From Saururus chinensis (lineage: Eukaryota; Streptophyta; Magnoliopsida; Piperales; Saururaceae), in contig CP141149.1 in assembly GCA_035235625.1 (NCBI GenBank), positions 27,087,753-27,151,752 of the forward strand: a DNA stretch of 64,000 bases. Reading direction: 5' to 3'. Under the pieces are notes generated by a model, which was given only the letters and a program-made list of their open reading frames with translations, did not search any database and had not been told where the DNA came from. Below, piece after piece: positions 52,741-64,000 of this stretch (position 1 is its first letter; every line of letters starts with the position of its first letter). The position numbers were made by a program, and so were the translations under genes.

Positions 52741-54071
52741 TGAGATATAAGTCTTTGATATGCTTTTTTTTTTTTTAAATTCATAGGTTGATGAATAGAA
52801 AGTTTTGGAGTCAATTTTTCATCTATTATTTTTTAGTTTTTACTTATTTTTTTGTTACACCAAATAGTAAAAATTAAAAAAAATTAAATTTATTTTTTCC
52901 TTTCCCCACTTTCCATTGATCCCAACATACCCTTGGCAATCATAAATATAAATATAATAAACATCATGCACTTATTTGCAGACCACTCAAAAATCTGCCT
53001 TTGGATGCTTCTCTCGTTGACAAATTGGAGGAAAATGTTTCCTTCCCTAGTTTAAACTTTGGAGGGATGGAAATGTCTGACTATTTTGTCAGCAGTGGCA
53101 TGGGTATGGAAGGCTGGTTTGGGTTAAAGGACCCGTACTTTTGGTTAGTGAGGTTAAATTTAGGGTACATTTGGGGCATAATTTAAAGAGGAAAGGGTCT
53201 TTTCTTATGATAACAAAATGTTGCATTAAAGGGAAATGTCTTTTTTACATCAACACTGAGGGTTAGAAAGAAAAAACCCTTAAATTCTTCTTGAGTGCTT
53301 TTCCATACATGACCCTTAAATGGAAAATTCAGTTAGGCATCATTTAAACTTTAAAGTCAATAAAAAATGGTAGAATTTATATCATCATGTTTCTCTTTAG
53401 AGTTGTCATTACAACTAAAATATTGTGTGAGAGAATATACGTATGTATATATAGTTGTTTCGAGATGATATGAACTAAAAGGGAAGAGCGTACCAATCGC
53501 CCGATTTATAATTGCGGAAAAAATAGAAACTGCTTAAATGGGCGGGCCGTCGAAGAAAACCTGTCCACATTTTGTCCGGGCACATACGTGAACATAGGCA
53601 GTTAGGACAAAGTTGGACGTCAGACAATTGGGCATGTTCCTGAACAACTTTATCTCCACATTGAAGTCTTTCTTTAATTTAAAATAAGATTACATGTACT
53701 TCCTATTCAATTACATAAATTCAGATCCACATGTGAAAAGGATATGGTTAGATTATTAAATTAAAACATAAGTTTGTAATTCAGAAAGCCACAACATATA
53801 AGAGCCATTGTAATTTTAGGGCTTAAATATTTTTAATGCTTTACTATGACAATGAGCTCGGCGTAAAAAACACATGATAACTTTTTATCATGAGATCTAT
53901 GTCACACACACATATTTTAGTATATACGTCATCAATCTAAAATATAGAGAGCTTACATTCATTTCTTACACTCTCAAATATTAAAAGCTTACATTCATTT
54001 CTTACACTGGCAGCATTGCCACATGGAGGCATGAAAAACTCATTTTACATTAATAGTCTTAGCTTGAAGCG

Positions 54072-54945
54072 TGGTGTCACGGGGTAGTAGAGCGGACTAC
54101 CCGTGACACATGCTGGGGCGCATACATGTAGAAAAGTGTTGTATACGAAGTGTGCTTGTATTATAGGAATTGCCCTTAGTGTTGCATATCATGTGTGTAG
54201 GCGTTGCGGGGAAGGCTTGCAACGTTGTGCAATATGTGTGCACAATGTTGCGCAGAAATACCGCAATAATACACACATATAATTGGCTATGTTGAGACAC
54301 ATAGGTAACTAACACATATTTGGATTCTTAAGATGTCCCCACCTCCTTATATAGTGTTAGAGGGTCCTTGGGAGTGTTCTCGGGCAGTTTGGTGAAATTT
54401 GGATATACTATGCCTATACGGCCACTTTGGCTGCCACTCTAGAGAAATGCCAAAAATCTCTTATGTTATATAGGGAGGGACATGGTGAGCTTCATGGACA
54501 AGCTGTTGGTATGATGCCTAGCCTTGTAACAGGCTAATTCGGATGACAACGAAAGCTCGTTGCCTTGCTAGCTATTATGCCAGGAGCCCATCTGCTAGTG
54601 GGATAGGGCTCTCCGACTCGTCGGGCGGCTATCCAGCCTTATGGCCGTGTTGGTAACAAAGGCCCTTGCATGCACATGGCTGAGACGAATTGTTTGGATG
54701 ACCGAGTTGCCTAAGTTGGATCCATATATCGCAAGCAGATGTCCCTCTCCATCCAACTCGCTTGGGAACAAGTCCTGACACGTTCCCTCGTTCACTTATG
54801 GGACAAGTTTGTTGTTTGGCTTCGCAGGCTAGACGCTCGGTCGAATAACATGAGGTTATGATCTTGACGAAAAAAGGTTTACTCACTTGGCTGTTTCGCC
54901 TTGCAAGTGCCGTACGATACTTTAGGATGGCTAGGGCCGTGATAA
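54072..54945. mobile_element. Possible solo LTR or retroelement remnant
   Basis: A roughly 870 bp block, GC-richer than its surroundings. It starts at the inverted repeat around 54074, contains a TATA-like ccttatatag (54346) and ends near GGCCGTGATAATGGG. I found no clear target duplication or TG...CA boundary pair, so the identification is tentative. Confidence 0.35.
54074..54109. repeat. Near-perfect inverted repeat at the edge of an LTR-like block
   Basis: Arms GTGTCACGGGGTAGT and ACTACCCGTGACAC, with a 7-base loop. They pair fully apart from one extra G. Confidence 0.88.
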
Positions 54946-55512
54946 TGGGCTCTAAAAAAGATTGGGTTAGCCTTTAAATTTGACCCTAATAATTAAAAGA
55001 GTTGAACATATAAGCCCTAAGACAAATTAAAGGATATCTGGGTAATAGAAGATTATTTTAATAATTTTATATAATTTATTTTTTAAATAAATCCGGTTGT
55101 GGACCATAAAAATTGTGGATATGAGATGTTAGAATTTAAAATTGTCTGTTGAAAGAACACTAGTGGGCAACGAGAAAAATATGTCCTCATAAGTTTACAA
55201 GTCACAAATTGGGGTAGGTTTAAAAAAATTTAAAAATTACACGTCAAGAGAATGAGTTTAGAAACGGGTCGGGTTATGCGGGTCGGATAATCTGTTTATG
55301 TTTTGACAGCCCTACTTCGGGAGGGACCTGCGAGAGTGGCTGGATCGCCGCCCCTGCCCGCCGCCGCCCTCCCCCCCCGGCCTGCCGGATGGGCCGGTTC
55401 GCTTGGAGATCAGCGAGGCGAGACGTCATTACGCGCTAGGGACATCTCTCTCCTGTTTCTGGAGCTCCACCTCAGACGACGCAGTTCGGCTACCCCCGCA
55501 CCTGCTGATGGG

Positions 55513-58500
55513 ATGACATTTCGCTCCTTTTACCTCAGAACTTTCTCTTTCTCTTCTTCTTCTTCATTATCATCACCTCCCCAAAATCTCTACAGGACCC
55601 AAACTCTCCAAAACCTTCTCAAAAGTAGCTTCAGCCCCACACTCTCTGCTCTCAATCACTTGCTCCTTTTCCTCTTCCGTTCCAACAGGTTCGAAACACT
55701 GCTTTACATATGGTCGCAGATGATCACCAATGACATTGAACCAAGCCCCGCAACCCTCTCCATTGTCTCCGACTCTCTCCTTCAACGGTGCAAAACTCAT
55801 AACTATGACCAGCAGTTGTTCACGCAAATTAAAAAATTTGAATTCTTCGCCCAAAATCGCGTCTTTGACTCTCTTGTTCATCACGTTAGCAAAGTAGAGA
55901 AAAACCCAGAAAAGGCTTCATTATTGCTGCATTGCCTGAGGAGTTTTGGTATTTCGCCTTCTCTTCCCAGTTTCTACTCTCTAATTTTTTGTTTTAGTGA
56001 TTTCGGTATGATGGATAAAGCTATGGAGGTGTTAGACGTGGTAATAGAGAAGGGCCAGGGGTGGGTTATTGACAATTATGTCTGTAGTTCGATTATGTCT
56101 GGGTTTTGCAGCATTGGAGAGCTCAACATGGCATTTGAATTTTATAGTAATGCTAGGAAATCTGGGACCTTTAAACCAAATTTAGTGACTTATACAGCTT
56201 TAGTTAATGTGTTATGCAAAGCAAGTCAGCTTCAAGAAGTTTGCGACTTGGTTGCTAAGATGGAGGAAGAGGGGTTAATGTTTGATAAAGTTTTCTACAG
56301 CAGTTGGATATGTGGGTTGTTTAGAGAAGGACGTTTGATGGAAGCTTTTAGGAAGCACATATTAATGATAAGAAGTGGGATTAAGCCAGATGTAGTTACT
56401 TTCACAATTTTGACTGCTGGTCTCTGTAAAGAGGGAAGTGTAGAAAAGGTGATTGGTTTCTTGAACGAGATGAATAGACAAGGGTTAGAGCCTAACTTGG
56501 TCACATATACTGTAATTATGCGGGGGTTTATGAAGAGAGGAAAATTAGAAAAGGCAATTCGGGTGTTCCACAAAATGGAGGATTTGGGAGTTGAAATGGA
56601 TGAGGTTGTATATGGGACCCTGATGGATGGATTGTGCAAAGAAGGAGATTTGGATCAGGCTTTTAGCTTGCTTGAGGAGATGAAACAAAAGAACGTTGGT
56701 GCTAATATTGTTATCTACAATACTGTGATTAATGGGTTGTGTAAAATTGGAAGAACTTGTGATGCTGATAAAATATCAAAGAGTATTTCTGGTGATAAAT
56801 TTACATATACCACTTTGCTGCATGGGTACATTAAGGAAGGAAATATTGTGGGATTGCTAGAGACCATGAAAAGAGCCGAGAATGCTGGTGTTCATCTGGA
56901 TTGTGTTATGTGTAATGTACTTATTAAAGCTTTGTTTACAATTGGGGCCTTTGAAGATGCGTATATGCTCTTTAAAAGAATACCAGAGATGGGTTTAGTT
57001 TCTAATCTGGTTACGTATTGTACAGTGATTGATGGGTGTTGTAAAATAGGACAAACAGATAGGGTCCTTGAAGTATTTGATGACTATAGGAGAAATTCTT
57101 ATGTCTCTTCAAATGTAGTTGGTTATAATTTTATGATTAGAAGTCTTTGTCAAGTAGGCATGGTAGACATGGCAATTAAAGTGTTTACTGAATTAATTGA
57201 GAGTGGATTCTCGCTCAATCCTGTAATTTGCATGAAGTTGATTGAAGCCAAGTTCAGAGTAAGTAGTGAAGAAGGTGTCCTTGAGTTTCTTCAGGGTATT
57301 AGGACATCAAAAGATCAGCTAGTTTGCAAGTTGTACAACGATGGATTAATGTTCTTATGTCGAAAGGGTTGTTACAGGGCTGCCTCAGATCTTTACATTT
57401 TTATGAGGAAGAAGACCCTTAATGTGACAAGTGGATCATACACGTCAATACTGCAAGGACTGATCTGCAGTGGTAATACTGAGCTTGTTCAACTGATGTT
57501 AAATGCCTATCTTGAAGAGCATGATCTTTTTGATCCTAGTATTCGTCACACACTTGTTTGTCACATGTGTAAACAGGATGTGAAGCAACTTCTGAGGTTT
57601 CTTGATGCTATTGCCAAGAAGCGCATGTCTTTGAGCATTTCAATGGCAATTGTAAATGCACTCACTAAACAGGGTAGACTTCAAGATGCCCATAAGCTTG
57701 TTTCGGAGTCTGAGGATAATGGAATGTTTTTGGATGTTATTGTTTATTCTGTTGTGATTGATGGGCTCTGCAGACAAGGATATATTGAAAAAGCTTTAGA
57801 TCTCTGCATGAAGATGAAAGAAAAGAAAATTCACCCAAATATTTTTACTTATAATATAGTGATCCGTGGTTTGTGCCAGCAGGGGTGTCTAGTTGAAGCA
57901 TTCCGGCTGCTTGATTCGTTGGAGAAAATCAATGTTTTTCCAACAACTATTACGTACTCCACTCTAATAGGCGCTCTATGTGCAGAAGGATTTCTTGATG
58001 ATGCTAAAGACTTGTTTAGCAAAATGGTTTTGAAGGGTCTGAGCCCAAATGCACGAGTTTACAATTTGTTGATTAGTGGGTATTGCAAGTTTGGATTATT
58101 GGACAAAGCTTTTGATGTTCTTCTTAATCTGGAAAGAAACAGCCTCTCGCCTGATTCTTTCACAATAAGTTCTATAATTAGTGGTTGTTGCACCAAGGGT
58201 GATATTGAAGGTGCACTTGGCTTCTATGGAAAATACAGAAACAAGGAAATTTGTCCTGATTTTTTAGGTTTTCTTAGCTTGATTAGAGGATTGTGCTTCA
58301 AGGGTCGGATGGAAGAAGCAAGAACTGTTTTGAGAGAGATGCTTCAAACACTATCAGTCACAGAACTCATTGATAGAGCTGGGGAACAACACAAGATAGA
58401 TTCATTAGCAAGCTTTCTCGGTTTGCTGTGTGATCAGGGAAGCATTGAAGAAGCTGTCAAGGTTCTAAATGAAATAGGGTCCATTTATTTTCCATGTAGG

Positions 58501-58737
58501 AGACATACTGGCGAGAGAATGGAGTTACAAGAAAGGCTTTCATTGGAATGTACGGGAATTGGCTCTCATAATGTTGTAAAAGGATATGGTCCCCTACAAA
58601 GTGACAACAATTCGGCAGGAAGACAGCTTCCACATGATTTTGATAGTTGGTATGACAGCATCTCATCTTTTTGTTCGACGGGAGATCTCCAAAAGGCTAA
58701 TGGCATGGCGAAAGAAATGCTTTTGAGTTTTTGGTGA
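55513..58737 (+). CDS. P-class pentatricopeptide repeat protein, At5g57250 type, mitochondrial
   Basis: RNA-binding PPR protein of the P class, made of tandem 35-residue helical repeats that read organelle RNA. It is a single intronless frame of 1074 residues. 55513 is the first in-frame ATG; the open frame upstream to 55303 has none. The N-terminus MTFRSFYLRTFSFSSSSSLS is basic and Ser-rich without acids, as in a mitochondrial presequence. About 20 or more PPR motifs run from roughly residue 150 to 1000, for example PNLVTYTALVNVLCKASQLQ, PDVVTFTILTAGLCKEG and PNIFTYNIVIRGLCQQGCL. There is no DYW, E or SMR domain. The sequence order follows Arabidopsis At5g57250, including MEEARTVLREML and a C-terminal SSFCSTGDLQKANGMAKEML. 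It is about 100 residues longer than the Arabidopsis protein. The target RNA cannot be inferred here. Confidence 0.95.
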   Translation: MTFRSFYLRTFSFSSSSSLSSPPQNLYRTQTLQNLLKSSFSPTLSALNHLLLFLFRSNRFETLLYIWSQMITNDIEPSPATLSIVSDSLLQRCKTHNYDQQLFTQIKKFEFFAQNRVFDSLVHHVSKVEKNPEKASLLLHCLRSFGISPSLPSFYSLIFCFSDFGMMDKAMEVLDVVIEKGQGWVIDNYVCSSIMSGFCSIGELNMAFEFYSNARKSGTFKPNLVTYTALVNVLCKASQLQEVCDLVAKMEEEGLMFDKVFYSSWICGLFREGRLMEAFRKHILMIRSGIKPDVVTFTILTAGLCKEGSVEKVIGFLNEMNRQGLEPNLVTYTVIMRGFMKRGKLEKAIRVFHKMEDLGVEMDEVVYGTLMDGLCKEGDLDQAFSLLEEMKQKNVGANIVIYNTVINGLCKIGRTCDADKISKSISGDKFTYTTLLHGYIKEGNIVGLLETMKRAENAGVHLDCVMCNVLIKALFTIGAFEDAYMLFKRIPEMGLVSNLVTYCTVIDGCCKIGQTDRVLEVFDDYRRNSYVSSNVVGYNFMIRSLCQVGMVDMAIKVFTELIESGFSLNPVICMKLIEAKFRVSSEEGVLEFLQGIRTSKDQLVCKLYNDGLMFLCRKGCYRAASDLYIFMRKKTLNVTSGSYTSILQGLICSGNTELVQLMLNAYLEEHDLFDPSIRHTLVCHMCKQDVKQLLRFLDAIAKKRMSLSISMAIVNALTKQGRLQDAHKLVSESEDNGMFLDVIVYSVVIDGLCRQGYIEKALDLCMKMKEKKIHPNIFTYNIVIRGLCQQGCLVEAFRLLDSLEKINVFPTTITYSTLIGALCAEGFLDDAKDLFSKMVLKGLSPNARVYNLLISGYCKFGLLDKAFDVLLNLERNSLSPDSFTISSIISGCCTKGDIEGALGFYGKYRNKEICPDFLGFLSLIRGLCFKGRMEEARTVLREMLQTLSVTELIDRAGEQHKIDSLASFLGLLCDQGSIEEAVKVLNEIGSIYFPCRRHTGERMELQERLSLECTGIGSHNVVKGYGPLQSDNNSAGRQLPHDFDSWYDSISSFCSTGDLQKANGMAKEMLLSFW

Positions 58738-61700
58738 GCAGCTCACAGCTGTCACTAGAAAAGATATTAATGTCAGCATTCCACTGAGTGAACTAGCGTT
58801 ATATTCTGTGCTCCACTTGAAATTGGGATGTTGATGACGTTATTTATATATTGCCTGCTTGCAGATATGGCTAATACTGGAGGTACTTAATTGGTTTCTT
58901 TAGAATTTCATTGTCATCCAGTGTGAATGCCTCGGTATCCTCTTCATATGCTTGGTTTGAGCTAACATTTGAAAATTTTCACTGCCTGGCTGACACTAAA
59001 AGGATGAGTTATAGAATAGCATTTTATTCTAAAAAAGCAGGAAATATCTTTTTTGTTTTACATTATTCATCCAACTGACATGCTTTCCTAGAAACTGGTT
59101 GTATCATTGAGTTGGTCTAGTAACAGACTCCCTTGGAGCTTGTTGTATGCTCTTAACTGCCTGTTTTTGTGTACATAATTTTTGGTCAATCTTGCTATTG
59201 GTGAACTTGTTTCTGTTTCCTGGCAGGCAGTTGGTGGATAACTTGATGATTATTTTTCTTAACTTGGAAATGCTTGTGCACAAAACCTGCAAAGGAGAGA
59301 AAACTAGTGCTGATGGTTACATGCAGAAGCTCAGGCGGAGGCCCTTGTTTGCGTATGCATAAAATTGAAAATATGAGATGGGATTGTATGTCATCAAACA
59401 GAGTGAAAAGATGTTGAAGCTTTACGAAATTGTGCACCTTCTCATTGAAAAGGTACGAGCTGATGTGTGTCCCTATTATATTTTTTTTGTGTCCATATGG
59501 AATTGTTATAGGGCTTGTCCTTTTCCAAGGACAAATAATTTATTCATTTGTACACATATTTTTCCGTTTACTTTTGCATATGTTCATATAATTTTCTTCT
59601 TCTTAAGTACTGCTTGTTGAGATTGCTCAGAAAATTTTCTTCTTTGGGAGTTTAGCTGGGGCTCGCTTTTTAGTCCTGCTTTGTAGTGGGCTACTCTTTG
59701 TTGCTGGGCATGGGAGGGTTGTTTTCTCTATTCTTGTACTCTTTCTTGGTTCAGCTTAATGTAATTTTTAATTATATAATAAAAGATTGCTGAGAAAATT
59801 TTATCATTGATGAAATTTGTTGATAAGTACTTTTTTCTGAAGGTCATTTATTTGCCTCAGTTAGCCTTGATTAAGGGAATTGGTAATTATTTTGCACTAG
59901 TTAGTTGTATTCTTGTTAAAAGAGTAAAAAAGGAAGCTTGGAGAGATGGCAAAATTTGCTTTTATTATTTGTACTTTTTTCGCTAAAGGTCTTATTATTT
60001 GGTTTTGTGATGCCCATTTGTTATCGAAAATGCTAAACTCCTGCAATTTTGAAAGGTGCTGGATGTCTTGTCTTAAAAGTCCTGAAATTTTAGAAACTGG
60101 CTGGGAAAATTGGCATAAGTTTATTGTTAATTAATTTACTTAGTGCAGCATTGCACTATCAATATCAATGTGTTGCGGCTTTGGCCTCCTAATCTGTAGC
60201 TCTGTAACTGCCTCAAGCTGGAAGTTGGACCATCTAGGCCGAGATGACTAGGTTGCAACGTGGGTTGGTATTTTACATGGCTGAACATATCACAGATTGA
60301 TCCACCACTGCACTTGGCAGAATCAGAATCACAAGAAATTGAATTGCGCTGGGTTCACTTTATCTTCTACTTTTATTCTAATTTCTCTCAATTTATTTCA
60401 TTTTTTGCTTTTTGTGCAAGTAAGAACCTTTCATTCTATGGTTTATTTGTTTTTTGTGGATTTGAACTGCCAAAAGTTGAGGCATTTTTTTTCCAAATAA
60501 TGCTATGCCTTGACAGTTGACACACTAGCAACACCTTATCCGACTCCATTTAATTTTTTGGTCATTAAATTTAAAAATTGACGACTCGCCCACTTTATTT
60601 TGCTACTTCAGATCAGTAATTTTTTAGTCAAAGCATGAGACACATTTTTGGTTCGCCTACAGATGACAACTTCTAATCCAATGACGCCAACCCATCTGGC
60701 AAAGACGAAAATGAAGATAGGAAATGGGAAGGTGAAAGAGAGAAAGAAATAAGTTGTAGACACTTGAAAAAAAAAGAGAAGCATTATCTTTTTTTAAACG
60801 ACTATGCTTTCCAACTGCCTAGTGCAGCTGCACTGCTGGTTAGTCACTGGACGTGGGCAAGCATGAATAAAGTTTATTGCTTATTTTACATGGTGCAGCA
60901 AGCGTGCCTGGGCAAGAGCGGTTGTCGCATTACCCTTCAGAGTGCTCATATTTGAAATTTGTCTTCAGCAACAGAGACCATTTGGCCTAATCGCTGACGT
61001 CCGCCAGCCTCATGGAAATTAGATGAAATCCTGTTACCTGGCCAAAAATACGTTGAAGACAGCGTAGGCCGCTCAGGGTATTTGTTAATGACAGTTGTTA
61101 GAGTGGATGGAGAAAGGGGGCGGCTATCTCTTAGATTTGGCAGTAGATAACTAAGTTAGCTTGGGCGACGGATAACCTAGGCAGTTCTTTGGGCATAGAT
61201 GGATGTTGGAACAGGAGCAGTGTTGGAGGTGTTTCAAATGGATTACGCTCCTTGTGGAGTAGGCTGAAGAGGAATCATTGTGCGGGCAAGGCTCTAGTGG
61301 CGAGCTGTGCGCTATAAACACTTAGGGATGGACTTCTAAGGCGGACAAGATTTACTTATGCAGGACAGCTACACTCCTAACTCGAGTAGGAGTTGAGACA
61401 ATGAGTTCCCTGAGTGGATCAGATTCTTAGAGGCAGTAGGGCGCTGAATTCCTAGTCGGAGACGGACTCCACTTGATCTCCTTATTTGGGCTGGGGCAGA
61501 CTACTTGTGGGCTGAGAGTTGGTTAGGGTGAGAACTCTTGTATGAGTGGGTTATGTAACTTCTACTAGCACTAGGACCGACCAATTTGGGCCGAGTCTAT
61601 TTAAGGGGGAGAACAAGGGCGGTCATGGCTGATTGGGGACAGATTTATTCATGCACAATGAACTAGAGTGCTAAGAGAGAGAACTCCGACCTTGGTAGAT

Positions 61701-62999
61701 CAGCCTTGCCCTCTCTTTGCCTTGTATTTCGATGGATTAAAATATAACTTGGGCGGAACTATTATACCAGAGACGACTTGTGGCTGTTTGTTGCTGTTTG
61801 CTTATGTTTTCCATTATGAGTGGGAAGGGATGAGATAGGTTGCTGGCTATGCGGTGTAATTAAGCCATCATAAGTGCAAATGTTAGGATCAATTCACGCC
61901 CGTGACAACATCCATGTTGTTTGGTGGAGTTTATTGCATAACTTTAGGATGGAAACACAACATTTACTTTCAAACTTTTTTTTTTGTTCTTTCTCTTTCA
62001 TGAAATGAAGCAGAAACACCCAATGATTAAATTCACGAGAAAGAAATATTCTTCAGATATCTTGTGAAATGTGGTTAAAGCCATAAAATAAAAATTCTGG
62101 CTCGTACTTACAAAATTATGTCACCCAGCCTAAGTAAAAATGATTAATGACCCATAAATAGACATCCATAAGGGAATTTATCTGAGAGTTTAATGTGTTG
62201 TCAGAATGCTCTTGTGATTAATGGAGTAAATCGGAGACATTGGCAGCGGGTTGCCGTCGAGAGAAGTGAGTGGTTGGGAGAAGCAGAGGTGGACTTTCAG
62301 GCTTGGGGCCAAATATAACCCGTTTCATTCGTCAAACTAACCCAAAATAATTTCTTTACCTTTCTCTGATAGTAAGAAAGAAATAATCCAATTTTAAAGT
62401 TAACATGTTTTGGAGTAAAATGGTGGTCCCCAACTGCATAAGTTTCCAGCTGGTAAGGTTTTTTTTGGGCAAACTTCCAGCTACTAAGTAACACATTTGG
62501 GATATTGCCACAAAAGTTGCACTAATGGAAAATTTGTAGAAATATTAAATGCATCTTAAAAAGGAACAGCACCTACAATTATGTTAGCCAGTGACAGATA
62601 TCTTAAAGGTTGGGAAGCGACGAAATTTCTTACGTTAAATAAAAAAAAAGATTTACCCAATTACAGAGTATAAACACCTAGCCAAAATTTTGTTGTTTCA
62701 AATGCAGAACCTCGTGAAGCCACCCAAAAAATACACAAGGCCTGAAGAAAATGCAAATTGCCAATGAAAAATCATAAGAAAGCAGCCTAAAAAACAAGGC
62801 CAAAAGACCCAGCTAACCCAGCCCTACACTAGATGTGAACATATAAACCTCGCTACCCCTATTAATAATTTTTTCCATTCTGCAAGTTCGGCCAGGGCTT
62901 GAGACATCCTTAACTTTTGCAATATACAACAATTAATATAAATAGAAGCCAAGGGCTGATGCTGACCAAAGAATAACAATTGCATGTAGGTGGGGACCC
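58738..62999. other. PPR 3' region and intergenic DNA
   Basis: 58738-59440 is the likely PPR 3' UTR, perhaps with an intron (acceptor-like CTGGCAG near 59225). 59450-61080 is AT-rich DNA with short frames only. 61096-61915 is a GC-richer LTR-like block. 62300-62999 is AT-rich and includes the 3' flank of the glycosyltransferase gene. I found no further gene. Confidence 0.5.
61096..61915 (+). mobile_element. Possible solo LTR remnant
   Basis: A block about 820 bp long from TGTTAGAGTGG to GCCCGTGACA. It has a TATA-like GTCTATTTAAGGGGGAG (61605) and then a T-rich polyadenylation-like part, an arrangement typical of plant LTRs. The flanks (acagt and acatc) agree at only three of five bases, and no partner LTR is present in the window, so this is tentative. 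Confidence 0.4.
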
Positions 63000-64000
63000 T
63001 TAAAAACTCGTGTAGTTGGAGAAATGGTGCATCAGCGGTTCAAGTGCTTCTGGATAAAATTTTCTTGCAAACAAATAACAAGGCCTCTTTACTCCATTCC
63101 ACAAGCATGATCTTCGTTGAACTTCCTTCTGCAAGTGATCAACGAAAACCCTGAAATCACCTCAATGAATGTTTAAGCCACGCATGCAAAAGCAATAATG
63201 CTTAGAACTTGAGGATTACAAACATGCAGAGCAACGAGAAAAAATAATAGTTTATTAAACACATGTAATATCAATTCGACCATGTTTTCCATCATTTCAT
63301 AGGCTATTCTTTGTCATTTGGCATATCAATACATATAAATGCTTTCTATTATTAGACAGGGGCCAGCCTGTGCACATTCCATGCTAAATTGCTCAGATGT
63401 GCATCACTTCTAAAATCTGAAGTACCAGTTATGAAAACTTGTGAGGCAAACAAATACTGAAAAAAGCAGCAGAAAAATTCAACTTAAAAAAAAAACGATG
63501 TAAAATACATACCTTTGCATCACTTGTTACATGTAGACTCTCATCAATAGACTGCAAATTCGTCAATTAGGATATATGAGGGTGTGAATTGCAACATGAC
63601 TTTAAGCACAAGGAATTTATAACGAGCCTCAAAATATAAAATGTATTCCACAACGAAATCATACTGTGATATTTGTCAGGAGTTCAAAAGTAACATCCTG
63701 TGCCCTGTAAGCTTTGGGATGCCATTTGCCTTCTGACCAATCTACATGTGTCACTGACCAATTTGCAATCCCTTGTGGATCTACCATCTGACAAACATTG
63801 CAAAAGAAGATTCATGAGAAAACAGGACACCACGCAGTGAATAACCAGAAATTAAAATCTCTGAATATCAACTTGTATGTACTAACATTAAAAAGCGTTG
63901 GCAAATAATGCTCATCACCATAGCAGTTTCGGCCTTCCATGCCTGGCTGCAAAAGTCAAAACATGTATTATCATGAGAAAAGATGGCAACTTACCTGTAT
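63000..64000 (-). CDS. GT14-family glycosyltransferase (DUF266, BC10-like), C-terminal part
   Basis: C-terminal part of a plant core-2/I-branching beta-1,6-N-acetylglucosaminyltransferase-like protein (CAZy GT14, DUF266), expected to be a type II membrane protein of the Golgi. The gene continues past 64000. The visible exons are 64000-63995 (its last six bases, then a GTAAGT donor), 63946-63887, 63787-63665, 63551-63513 and 63128-63000, all in frame, giving about 118 residues. Family motifs are CYGDEHYLPTLFN, GIANWSVTHVDWSEGKWHPK, AYRAQDVTFELLTNIT, SIDESLHVTSD, and the Cys-rich end SCLWNGVKRPCYLFARKF, finishing NYTSF. The ANWSVTHVDWS box and the CLWNG...PCYLFARKF end are diagnostic. Rice BC10 of this family affects cell-wall strength; the substrate of this member is unknown. 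Confidence 0.9.

Larger units (their letters stand above)
51671..55512. other. Intergenic region between the subtilase and PPR genes
   Basis: Contains the subtilase 3' end, a GGT/AGT minisatellite (52291-52740), a copy of the dispersed repeat seen at 18700 (53820-54000), and a GC-richer LTR-like block (54072-54945). Just before the PPR gene, 55303-55512 is open in the PPR frame but has no ATG. No independent gene is supported. Confidence 0.5.

Noticed and set aside
59147..59437. Short overlapping frames after the PPR gene
   Set aside because: They overlap on both strands and have no domain; more likely PPR 3' untranslated sequence.

Overview
This is a piece of a flowering-plant nuclear chromosome. 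The evidence is intron-split genes with GT-AG junctions, plant-only families (thaumatin-like protein, SBT2 subtilase, P-class PPR, BIN4), AT-rich intergenic DNA and nested LTR retrotransposons and hAT elements. Coding exons show no strong GC bias, so a dicot-like (eudicot or magnoliid) genome is likelier than a grass. The species cannot be named from the sequence alone.

Layout. 1-2599: AT-rich DNA, then the upstream region of a nuclear gene for organellar ribosomal protein bS16 (2600-4466, +). 5680-5864: Stowaway-like MITE. 6258-7241 (perhaps to 7563), +: thaumatin-like protein. 7865-11755, -: BIN4, a subunit of plant topoisomerase VI, in ten exons. 14056-17220, -: RlmH-type SPOUT RNA methyltransferase, in seven exons. 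17221-44600: a repeat-dominated block. 45920-51670, +: SBT2-type subtilase in ten exons. 55513-58737, +: intronless PPR protein of the At5g57250 type. 63000-64000, -: 3' part of a GT14 (DUF266/BC10-like) glycosyltransferase that continues beyond the window.

The repeat block can be unpicked. A segment holding the 5' half of the RlmH gene and its upstream flank was duplicated in tandem (16.36-36.56 kb against 37.98-43.1 kb), leaving a truncated RlmH pseudogene. The first copy was then hit by a minus-strand Copia retrotransposon (20170-35646). That element was hit by a very long Tekay/Del-like solo LTR (22945-29244), which itself holds another solo LTR (25751-27166). It was also hit by a non-autonomous hAT (31912-34466) that contains a foldback structure (32795-33875). 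The second copy was hit by another hAT (38189-40857) carrying a solo LTR (39167-40766). Target-site duplications support each main step.

The genes are ordinary single plant genes and form no operon or pathway cluster. At most, bS16 and the RlmH-like enzyme both belong to organelle translation, and the PPR protein probably to organelle RNA processing. No new multi-gene system is visible. The points most worth following are the layered insertion history, the partial duplication of the methyltransferase gene, a possible alternative GPI-anchored end on the thaumatin-like protein, and the unusual structure of the long LTR.
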